Shown: positions 58,255 through 64,000 of the stretch, piece after piece
How the letters are laid out: each line of letters opens with the position of its first letter
How positions within the stretch are numbered: the first letter of the stretch is position 1
IMG/VR virus record: IMGVR_UViG_3300043399_000297
Coordinates: 124,001-188,000 of that record
DNA from: a virus
Reading direction: 5' to 3' (one strand)
DNA: 64,000 nt
Notes under the pieces: generated by a model
The model's database searches: none
What the model saw: only the letters and a program-made list of their open reading frames with translations
Told to the model about the DNA's origin: nothing
Translations under genes and position numbers: made by a program

Positions 58255-58283
58255 TTGACATTATGTTAAGTTAGTGCTATCTT
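58255..58283 (+). promoter_or_regulatory. Early promoter P11 (leaderless)
   Basis: TTGACA (58255-58260), 17-nt spacer ending TGC (extended -10), TATCTT (58278-58283); six bases to the ATG at 58290. Confidence 0.75.
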
Positions 58284-58289
58284 GACACT

Positions 58290-58796
58290 ATGGAAAGAGA
58301 CAAGTTCGGCCAAATCATATATAATGAGAATGACTTAATAGACTTGTATCTATCCAATCCTGACATTAGCTTAAATAACGTTATCGTAAATAAAAAAATA
58401 GTATTCAATAATGAATTGTCACTAGAAAATATACCGGAACTGATTGACTACCTGGTTAGTGATAGTAGCATTGAAGATTTTGATAAAGAATGTCAGAACA
58501 ATTGGTTTCTTCCTGACGAATACAAAACTTTTGATATTGCACAGTTTGTATTAGATCAATGCACTAATCAGGAAGAACTACAACGTGCTGGTGAAGAGTT
58601 ATTGCTTTACCAAGAACGTGATATGTTTATGTTACTTAGATATCTAAAATACTTTGTAGATACGATGAGGAAACATAAAATAGTATGGGGAGTTGGGAGA
58701 GGCTCTAGCGTTAGTAGTTTTGTATTGTTTTTAATTGGTGTCCATAAGATTAATTCATTATACTATGACCTTTCTGTTGATGAGTTTTTAAAGTAA
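58290..58796 (+). CDS. DnaE-like (PolIII alpha) palm fragment, N-terminal half
   Basis: A 168-aa protein. Its last 60 residues (LLRYLKYFVDTMRKHKIVWG, then GVGRGSSVSSFVLFLIGVHK and INSLYYDLSVDEFLK) align by eye with the DnaE segment that carries PGRGSAAGSLV...ITDIDPL-x-Y-x-LLFERFL. In DnaE, the catalytic PDIDIDF block follows a few residues later; here the protein stops instead. That block opens the separate protein at 5444. Residues 1-60 match nothing I recognise. It has its own strong leaderless early promoter. Confidence 0.7.
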   Translation: MERDKFGQIIYNENDLIDLYLSNPDISLNNVIVNKKIVFNNELSLENIPELIDYLVSDSSIEDFDKECQNNWFLPDEYKTFDIAQFVLDQCTNQEELQRAGEELLLYQERDMFMLLRYLKYFVDTMRKHKIVWGVGRGSSVSSFVLFLIGVHKINSLYYDLSVDEFLK

Positions 58797-58807
58797 GGTT
58801 TTCGCTG

Positions 58808-58815
58808 TATAAATA
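58808..58815 (+). promoter_or_regulatory. Late promoter, exact T4 consensus
   Basis: TATAAATA; predicted start about 58821; AAGGAG precedes the ATG at 58837. Confidence 0.8.
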
Positions 58816-58836
58816 AAAATGACAAGGAGTTAATTT

Positions 58837-59313
58837 ATGGGTGTTTATAGATCAGCACAAGGAAAAACAATTGATATGGCAAGACTTGCTGCAATGAACG
58901 AAAGAGTTCGTGCGGTAGGTAATATGAACGTCAACGCTAGAGGTGATACTATTGACAGTAACGGTAGAGTTGTCGTTCCTGTTACTAAAAAGGTAGGAGA
59001 AGCTTACCAAAAGACTGTAGCAAATAGAGCGGCAAATCTTCTCAAGAAGAAAAGAGAAGCTGCCGAAATTGCTGCTGCAAACAAGGCTCAGTCTACTAAC
59101 CAACAAAAAGTTAAAAATGAAGTTATTGCTGAACCCGTAGAAGAAGAAATCGAATTATTGGAAGAGGAATTTGAATTAGAAAATGACGAAGATGCACTTG
59201 CTATCGAAGTATTGAAGGCCGAAGAAAACAAAAAGAACTTTGTCGTTAAGCCTGCAAGTGAAGCTCCTGACTTCTTTGATCCAAATATTGATGTAACTAC
59301 TAAGAAAAAGTAA
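58837..59313 (+). CDS. Conserved late protein with charged coiled coil, 158 aa
   Basis: The N-terminus MGVYRSAQGKTIDMARLAAM and the block AVGNMNVNARGDTIDSNG recur in T4-like aquatic phages. A basic coiled coil follows (about 65-90), then a strongly acidic stretch (EEEIELLEEEFELENDED) and a basic tail. It has a consensus late promoter. A head-core or assembly role is plausible. The co-chaperonin gene begins 2 bases after its stop. Confidence 0.65.
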   Translation: MGVYRSAQGKTIDMARLAAMNERVRAVGNMNVNARGDTIDSNGRVVVPVTKKVGEAYQKTVANRAANLLKKKREAAEIAAANKAQSTNQQKVKNEVIAEPVEEEIELLEEEFELENDEDALAIEVLKAEENKKNFVVKPASEAPDFFDPNIDVTTKKK

Positions 59314-59315
59314 AA

Positions 59316-59684
59316 ATGGCAAATCAAATACACATTACAAAGCACAAGATTGAGAAGATTACTCCACTAAAGGATACTATTTTAGTTCACGGAATGGAGT
59401 TTAAAGAGCGTCTAAGTAGGGGTGGAATCATTCTTATGGACGACGATATGAAAAGCCAAGGCATTCGGCCAAGATGGGCGCAGGTCTACGCTGTTGGTCC
59501 GGATGTTACAGATATTAAAGTAGATGATTATATTATGATAGCACACGGTCGCTGGAGTCGTGGGATAGCAATTGAAGACGAAGACGGCGAGAAAACGATC
59601 CGTAAAGTAGATCCAAATGACATTTTATTAATTAGTGATGAACCAGTAGAAGATTATACAATGAGTGATAAGGTTATTGCTTAA
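59316..59684 (+). CDS. groES: GroES-like co-chaperonin (gp31 analogue)
   Basis: A 122-aa protein with the GroES fold pattern: PLKDTILVHGMEF at the start of the barrel, GGIILMDDD leading to the mobile-loop region, VYAVGPDVTDIKVDDYIMI (V-G-x-G-like turn) and a C-terminal DILLISDE strand. T4 encodes gp31 for folding of the capsid protein; aquatic T4-like phages often carry a GroES-like gene in its place. Its late co-transcription with the previous gene fits a capsid-folding role. Its stop codon is inside the 5' arm of a large inverted repeat. Confidence 0.82.
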   Translation: MANQIHITKHKIEKITPLKDTILVHGMEFKERLSRGGIILMDDDMKSQGIRPRWAQVYAVGPDVTDIKVDDYIMIAHGRWSRGIAIEDEDGEKTIRKVDPNDILLISDEPVEDYTMSDKVIA

Positions 59685-59803
59685 ACGAATATTGAGAAAC
59701 ATTTCTAGTAGGGCCGTGAGCCGAGAATCACTATTTGTTTAAGACTTTAAAGTGAGAAAAAAATACCCATATTAGTAAAATTCCGTACTATGGTCACTTT
59801 AAA
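59680..59803 (+). ncRNA. Predicted structured RNA region between co-chaperonin and next gene
   Basis: Domain 1: a 12-bp stem CTTAAACGAATA (59680-59691) / TATTTGTTTAAG (59732-59743) enclosing two small hairpins. Domain 2: an 18-nt 3' arm (59786-59803) that pairs without gaps with three blocks on the 5' side (TTTAAAGTGA 59746-59755, CCAT 59767-59770, AGTA 59774-59777). No promoter, terminator or tRNA pattern is seen. This could be a leader, a processed RNA or an attenuator for the gene at 59817. Confidence 0.5.
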
Positions 59804-59816
59804 TAATGGAAAAATT

Positions 59817-59987
59817 ATGAAAAATCAAACTAAAAAAGAAATAGTTGCTCTTGCTGCATTAATAGGTGCAGCAGGAGCAGCAACCTATATGTTCTTAAAG
59901 ACATACAAATCCATTCGTGATTTGGAGAACATTGATCTTGACATTGGCGATGATAGTGTGTTATCTTCTCTTTTTAAGAAGGATTAA
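59817..59987 (+). CDS. Small single-pass membrane protein, 56 aa
   Basis: Start at the ATG at 59817 behind GGA; an alternative ATG at 59790 lies inside the predicted RNA stem and is disfavoured. A basic N-terminus (MKNQTKKE) precedes one hydrophobic helix (IVALAALIGAAGAATYMFLK), then an acidic tail. The topology would be N-in, single span. The stop is three bases before the clamp loader gene. Function unknown. Confidence 0.6.
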   Translation: MKNQTKKEIVALAALIGAAGAATYMFLKTYKSIRDLENIDLDIGDDSVLSSLFKKD

Positions 59988-59990
59988 TCA

Positions 59991-60914
59991 GTGAAGAATC
60001 GGTTGTGGGTTGAGAAATATCGCCCATCTAAAATAGATGATTATGTGTTTGTTGACGATAGACAAAAGAACACAGTTGAGCAGTGGATCAAAGACGAGTC
60101 TATTCCCCATCTATTGCTTTCAGGCGATCCCGGCACAGGTAAAACTACATTAGCTAAGGTTCTTATCAATGAACTTAATGTAGAAGACTTTGACGTTCTA
60201 GAAATCAATGCTAGTAGAGAAAATGGCATTGACAACCTTAGAGAAAAAATCAATGGCTTTGTGCAGACTATGCCTTTCGGCAAGTTCAAGGTTGTTTTGT
60301 TAGACGAAGCTGACTATCTTACTCAGCCAGCACAGGCAGCATTGCGTAATGATATGGAAGCATATCACGAAACAGTCAGATACATTTTAACTTGTAACTA
60401 TCAGCACAAAATTATTCCTGCGTTGAAAAGTCGTTGTCACGAATTCCATATCGCAAAGCCCGATATCACGGAATACACAACTCGTGCCGCTACTGTTCTT
60501 ATAAACGAAAACATTGAGTTTGATCTAGATGACCTTGACACATATGTTCGTGCCTGTTATCCCGATCTAAGAAAGTGTTTGAATCAGTTACAGCAGAATA
60601 GCATCACTGGTTCTCTTGCCAAGCCACAGTCAACTGGTAGTGGCGAAGATGAACTATTGGTCGCTGCTACAGAATTGTTCAAGAGTGGTAAGATTCTTGA
60701 AGGTCGTCAGCAATTGTTACAATATATCAGTCTATATCCAACTCGGGTAGAAGATGTGGTAAGATGGGCATATGACAATCTTGATCTTTGGGGTAAGACT
60801 CAAGAGAGCAAAGATGCTTCAATTGTGATCATTCGCAATACGTTAGCAAACCTGCCCTTAGTAGGGATACCTGAAATAAGCATTGCGGCCATGATGGTTG
60901 AATTATGTAGCTAA
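59991..60914 (+). CDS. 44: Clamp loader large subunit (gp44-like, AAA+)
   Basis: A 307-aa AAA+ protein, like T4 gp44 (319 aa): Walker A GDPGTGKT (45-52), Walker B LLDEAD (103-108), sensor 1 TCN and the SRC arginine-finger motif (147-149). It loads the gp45 sliding clamp with gp62. The start is a GTG ten bases after AAGGA. Its partner gp62 lies at the other end of the window, not next door. The last 12 bases overlap the convergent GIY-YIG gene. Confidence 0.93.
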   Translation: MKNRLWVEKYRPSKIDDYVFVDDRQKNTVEQWIKDESIPHLLLSGDPGTGKTTLAKVLINELNVEDFDVLEINASRENGIDNLREKINGFVQTMPFGKFKVVLLDEADYLTQPAQAALRNDMEAYHETVRYILTCNYQHKIIPALKSRCHEFHIAKPDITEYTTRAATVLINENIEFDLDDLDTYVRACYPDLRKCLNQLQQNSITGSLAKPQSTGSGEDELLVAATELFKSGKILEGRQQLLQYISLYPTRVEDVVRWAYDNLDLWGKTQESKDASIVIIRNTLANLPLVGIPEISIAAMMVELCS

Positions 60915-61574
60915 TTCCCAACCCTTGACTGATTTGTAATATTTTGTGCGGTTGACCAAATTATAAATATTACTGGCTGAGGCACTGATGTAATTACAGA
61001 AATCGTATTTTGTCATGGTAACTACTTCTTGAGTTTCTTTGTTTCTAAATGAATATAAAGTGTGATCATATTGGTGGTTACCGGCACCTGTTCTATTTCT
61101 ACTTCTAGTCGCTCGTACTTCCGGAGAACTCATACGCTTCTTAAACGCCTCACGACTTTTTTGGCTTTTTGCAGGGTGTCTTTCACCCAAAGACAGCATT
61201 CTCTCGGATTGCAGTGTTCGGTATTTTTCTAATTTGTTGTGACTGTTCTCGCCTGATATTCTTAGAATATGCTCTTCGGTATGCTTATATCCGCTACATC
61301 CGTCTCCACCGTCGGTGAGATTTCGTAGTATGCCGGTGTCATTATCTACTCTACCGTACCATCGTATCATCCGTCTTTCTAACGCAAACGCTCCGGTTTC
61401 GGTGAGATTTTGTTCAAGAAATACAATTCTTGAAAGGTCATCTGGAACCTTAAGTTTTCCGTGATTAGCAAACGCTCGGTTCCCGTTGCCTTTTCCTATG
61501 TAATAAGGGGTTCCTGCTTTAGCTGTAGTTGAGTCATTTTTTCGTAGATATGCGTAGACATAATAAATATTCAT
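60903..61574 (-). CDS. GIY-YIG homing endonuclease 3, 223 aa
   Basis: A different GIY-YIG subtype: YYVYAYLR then [15 protein letters not shown] gives the two signature strands, and [12 protein letters not shown] carries the metal-binding Glu helix. The middle has NUMOD3-like elements ([24 protein letters not shown]) and the C-terminus ends with a helix-turn-helix-like unit ([20 protein letters not shown]). It overlaps the end of gp44 by 12 bases, convergent, and shares the late promoter-hairpin leader with endonucleases 1 and 2 despite its unlike protein. Confidence 0.88.
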   Translation of the reverse strand: MNIYYVYAYLRKNDSTTAKAGTPYYIGKGNGNRAFANHGKLKVPDDLSRIVFLEQNLTETGAFALERRMIRWYGRVDNDTGILRNLTDGGDGCSGYKHTEEHILRISGENSHNKLEKYRTLQSERMLSLGERHPAKSQKSREAFKKRMSSPEVRATRSRNRTGAGNHQYDHTLYSFRNKETQEVVTMTKYDFCNYISASASNIYNLVNRTKYYKSVKGWELAT

Positions 61575-61599
61575 GCTGATTCTCCTTAACAGAATTAGA

Positions 61600-61640
61600 G
61601 TGAGTAGGAATGCCAGTTCCGTGACTCACAACTATTTATA
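61600..61640 (-). promoter_or_regulatory. Late promoter and covarying hairpin, GIY-YIG copy C
   Basis: Minus strand: TATAAATA (61640-61633), exact T4 consensus; outer stem GTGAGT/ACTCAC starts at 61629; inner stem GGAA/TTCC; 6-nt loop. It ends 25 bases before the ATG at 61574, behind AAGGAG. Confidence 0.75.
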
Positions 61641-61665
61641 CTAGGAGGTTATTATCCGTTACTTA

Positions 61666-61968
61666 TTGATTAGTTTCCTCAGAAAGATGGGTGGACAGAT
61701 TGACGAAATGGTCAGTGTTGGCAAAAGAGTTCGTGATAGTGATAAGATCAATGCTAATGTCATTCTTGACTTTGCTGATAAAAAGATTATTAAGTGTATC
61801 ATTGAGGGCAATGAACACGACTCTACCTTTGAGCAACTAAGAGATTATTATTATAAGGTCTATCCTAACTTAATTGATCAGTTAGAGCGTGAGGCTAATA
61901 TTACTGCAATGCAAGAGCAGCCAATGAATAGACAGCAGCGTAGAGCGCAAGAAAGTAAAAAGAAGTAA
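61666..61968 (+). CDS. Conserved small protein, 100 aa, uncertain start
   Basis: A mixed helical protein (MVSVGKRVRDSDKINANVIL, then FEQLRDYYYKVYPNLIDQLE) with a Gln/Arg/Lys-rich tail. The start is unclear: AGGAGG at 61643-61648 is followed in frame only by ATT (61651), ATC (61654), TTG (61666) and ATG (61687). I give the TTG. The AGGAGG lies just outside the leader of the GIY-YIG cassette, so the native start region may have been altered by the insertion. Confidence 0.55.
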   Translation: MISFLRKMGGQIDEMVSVGKRVRDSDKINANVILDFADKKIIKCIIEGNEHDSTFEQLRDYYYKVYPNLIDQLEREANITAMQEQPMNRQQRRAQESKKK

Positions 61969-61992
61969 ATGGGGCTTTCGCCCCATTTACTT
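61963..61992. terminator. Bidirectional terminator-type hairpin
   Basis: A 13-bp stem AAGTAAATGGGGC / GCCCCATTTACTT with a TTTC loop lies between two convergent genes and includes the stop codon of the plus-strand gene. The T-rich end is weak. Confidence 0.75.
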
Positions 61993-62795
61993 TATGAATA
62001 CATATTCAATATGTGTTCAATAATTTCGTGACGCCTAATATCCTTATTAGTAAATTCACAAGATACCATACCTGGCACACGATACTCTATAATTTTAGAT
62101 TTCAAATCTAATAATCCGTTGTCGGGAGTTTTTCTGTCGGTTTGTTCAACGTCGCCAGTAATGACAATCTTACTGCCCTCACCAATTCTTGTCATTAGCA
62201 TTTTCATCTGACTAGGCGTTGCATTCTGGGCTTCATCCAGAATAATCCAACTGTGCTTAAAGTTACGGCCTCTGCAAAAGGCTAGTGGGGTTATTTCAAT
62301 AACTTGTTCATCTATCATATACTCCAATTCTTTAGTTGAGTAAAACTCTTTCAAAACATCAAACAATGGTCTGACCCACGGTTCCATCTTTGAGTTCAAG
62401 TCGCCGGGTAAGAACCCGTGCTTTTCATCATCAACAGCAACCGCGGGTCTTGTTAGTAGAATCTTGTCACACTGACCACTACGCATAGCTTGAATTGCTG
62501 CAAGCATTGCAAGATATGTTTTACCAGTTCCCGCAGGGCCACTCACCACGACTATATCTGTGTCAGGGTCAGTTAATGCGATTATATATTTTTCCTGATT
62601 TACCGATTGCGGTATTAGTTCGATGGACTTTTTGGTCCTCTTGGGACTGGCTTGATTGAAGTCAATTGTCTTTGATTCATTACTATAGAAAGGTTTACTT
62701 TCATAATCTTTTTTCTGTGTGTATCGTGTGTCTTTTCTTAGTGCGCTTGTTTTTCTCTTTGTCAAGTATGGTCTCCTGATACCGTTTGAAAGCAT
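61992..62795 (-). CDS. phoH: PhoH-like ATPase
   Basis: A 267-aa P-loop protein: Walker A SGPAGTGKTYL (85-95), LLTRPAVAVDDEKHGFLPGD (the PhoH-specific stretch), Walker B WIILDEAQNAT and ITGDVEQTDR. The N-terminal 60 residues are basic and lack a PIN domain. PhoH-like genes are frequent in aquatic phages; their biochemical role (ATPase, possibly RNA helicase or nuclease when fused to PIN) is not settled. Confidence 0.9.
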   Translation of the reverse strand: MLSNGIRRPYLTKRKTSALRKDTRYTQKKDYESKPFYSNESKTIDFNQASPKRTKKSIELIPQSVNQEKYIIALTDPDTDIVVVSGPAGTGKTYLAMLAAIQAMRSGQCDKILLTRPAVAVDDEKHGFLPGDLNSKMEPWVRPLFDVLKEFYSTKELEYMIDEQVIEITPLAFCRGRNFKHSWIILDEAQNATPSQMKMLMTRIGEGSKIVITGDVEQTDRKTPDNGLLDLKSKIIEYRVPGMVSCEFTNKDIRRHEIIEHILNMYS

Positions 62796-62929
62796 TTGCT
62801 CTCAAACTTACTTAGATAGGGGATAATGAGTAAACTATGAGTATGTGAAAAATAGTTTCCTATGATAAATATAAAGCTTATTGCTAAAGTTGTTTCCTTC
62901 TTATTATAGCTGGAGAGATAAATACATAT
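62796..62929. promoter_or_regulatory. Divergent intergenic region with two late promoter elements
   Basis: Between phoH (minus) and the gene at 62930 (plus) lie GATAAATA (62865-62871) and GATAAATAC (62917-62925), both on the plus strand. For the second, +1 is 62930, the A of the start codon. A weak inverted repeat AAACTA/TAGTTT (around 62832-62857) is also present. I see no convincing phoH promoter. Confidence 0.6.
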
Positions 62930-63550
62930 ATGACTACTTTACCAGCAGATAAATTCTTTAACGATATTGACTTCGTTTCTATTGTAGATACTATCAAGGG
63001 TGTCTATATGAGCGACGGATCTATGTCCACATTACTCGATTTTGAACGAGTATTAGATGAAGCCGACTTGTATGCCTTTAAAAATTGGATCGTCGGTGAA
63101 TTAGTTGATGGTCCAGTTATCGGACGATACAATTGCAAATGCACATTCATGTGGCCATACAAGTTAATGCCAGACCCTAGAGGGGCATTACGTTTGGTAA
63201 ACATAGGGTGCAAAGTTACATTTGGTAAAGGTAAAATCAAAGTTCCCGTTCAAGTTAAAGACTATGAAGACTTTGAGCCCGGTACAAGATATCCTAAGTG
63301 GAAAGAACATAAAGTTTGGTTCATAGAGATTGTAGTACCTGCTGACTTAATGGATGACATTAAAGAAGGTTCTATTGATCTTGCTGACCAGTCTATTGAC
63401 TTAAGTGAAATTGAAGACGCATACGATGAAGACCTAGACGATTCAACTAAAGAAGATGCAGGATCAGACACACAAGCAGAAGAAAATCAGCCACTAGGCG
63501 GAGCTCCTGGTGAAATGGCAGCGCCCGGTCCAGAAATGGGGATGATGTAA
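62930..63550 (+). CDS. Conserved late protein, 206 aa (structural region)
   Basis: The N-terminal block FFNDIDFVSIVDTIKGVYMSD and TLLDFERVLDEADLYAFKNW recur in T4-like aquatic phages near head genes. A beta-rich middle is followed by an acidic, Pro/Gly/Met-rich tail (GGAPGEMAAPGPEMGMM) similar in style to the protein at 15473. The start codon coincides with a late transcription start (no ribosome binding site), so it is probably leaderless. Function unknown. Confidence 0.65.
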   Translation: MTTLPADKFFNDIDFVSIVDTIKGVYMSDGSMSTLLDFERVLDEADLYAFKNWIVGELVDGPVIGRYNCKCTFMWPYKLMPDPRGALRLVNIGCKVTFGKGKIKVPVQVKDYEDFEPGTRYPKWKEHKVWFIEIVVPADLMDDIKEGSIDLADQSIDLSEIEDAYDEDLDDSTKEDAGSDTQAEENQPLGGAPGEMAAPGPEMGMM

Positions 63551-63551
63551 T

Positions 63552-64000
63552 ATGAGCCTAGATTACATGGACCTTGAAGGTCAACTTAAAGACACTATTA
63601 CAGTTGATGAGTATGCTGCTAAGATGGGTGAAGACAAAGATATTATCACCATAACATTTACTACTAATTCAAAATTAGCAGCAGAAGATTTAGTAACTTG
63701 GTTTGAATTGGGATATAAATTTGTTTTAGATGCAAGCGTCAGCGATGGTGAAATCGAACCCGGACAATGGTTAGTATTTGTTGAAATCAAACGTAGAAGT
63801 AAAGCTCCAGAACAAATAATTAGTTTGTTGACGGACCTAGAAACATTAACTGGTTATAAACTCAAAGATTGGAATATAATCATTGATGATGAAGAATATG
63901 ACGCAGATGAGCATTTACTTCATCAAACTATGATATTAAATCCAAACGAATACAAAAAAGATGATGAAGTAGAAGAAGAACTTAATGAGTTCAGAACAAT
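63552..64000 (+). CDS. Conserved protein, partial (runs off window end)
   Basis: The ATG at 63552 is one base after the previous stop and the frame stays open to the window end (at least 149 aa). The start MSLDYMDLEGQLKDTITVDE and the segments LAAEDLVTWFELGYKFVLDA and WLVFVEIKRRSKAPEQI resemble a conserved protein that follows the 62930-type gene in related phages. An alpha/beta fold with acidic C-terminal part. No function can be given. Confidence 0.6.
   Translation, partial: MSLDYMDLEGQLKDTITVDEYAAKMGEDKDIITITFTTNSKLAAEDLVTWFELGYKFVLDASVSDGEIEPGQWLVFVEIKRRSKAPEQIISLLTDLETLTGYKLKDWNIIIDDEEYDADEHLLHQTMILNPNEYKKDDEVEEELNEFRT

Noticed and set aside
59680-59743. tRNA or hammerhead ribozyme
   Set aside because: The stem lengths and loops do not give a T-loop, D-loop or anticodon arm, and the CUGANGA/GAAA core of hammerheads is absent.

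Overview
The window is a 64-kb piece of a T4-like myovirus genome. It is AT-rich, almost wholly coding, and has many overlapping stop/start codons. The support is a set of recognisable T4-type proteins: UvsW helicase C-terminus, clamp loader gp44 and gp62, primase gp61, helicase gp41, DexA-like exonuclease, neck proteins gp13 and gp14, tail completion protein gp15, sheath gp18, tube gp19, head completion gp4, small terminase gp16, dNMP kinase, PhoH and a GroES-like co-chaperonin. Several structural proteins look closer to those of marine and freshwater T4-like phages than to coliphage T4. No photosynthesis gene, tRNA, CRISPR array or integrase is visible. The host cannot be fixed from this window; the many apparently leaderless genes would suit a host that translates leaderless mRNA well, such as many Alphaproteobacteria or Actinobacteria.

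Layout. 1-7.7 kb: early genes (UvsW end, gp62, a row of tiny related proteins, a 2OG dioxygenase, DexA-like exonuclease, half of a DnaE-like polymerase, small membrane proteins, peptide deformylase). 8.1-11.3 kb: a structural protein, then primase-helicase. 11.3-22.8 kb: mostly late virion genes, a Cas4/RecB-like nuclease, a gp12-like fibre, a large structural protein and an XhlA-like protein. 22.8-26.3 kb (minus strand): gp14, gp15, Nudix. 26.3-30.9 kb: early accessory genes with strong promoters, an HNH and a GIY-YIG endonuclease, and MazG. 30.9-41.2 kb: gp13, dNMP kinase, endonucleases, then sheath, tube, gp4, gp16. 41.2-57.5 kb: a large acidic head-type protein, a very long repetitive fibre, a glycine-rich adhesin, a GH19 endolysin and further structural proteins. 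57.5-64 kb: the other half of the DnaE-like polymerase, co-chaperonin, gp44, a third GIY-YIG endonuclease, PhoH and two conserved structural-region genes, the last cut by the window end.

Regulation. Two promoter classes stand out. Early genes have TTGACW-N16/17-TANNNT promoters, often with TGn before the -10. Late genes have a T4-like TAAATA(C) element. In both classes a subset places the start codon exactly at the predicted transcription start, so these mRNAs should be leaderless.

The most interesting signals are: (1) a DnaE-type polymerase core apparently split into two small genes more than 50 kb apart; (2) a covarying two-stem hairpin that begins the late transcripts of all three GIY-YIG genes, each inserted convergently over the 3' end of a phage gene; (3) leaderless transcription in both classes; (4) hairpins that span late promoters; (5) a large unexplained RNA-like structure between the co-chaperonin gene and gp44.
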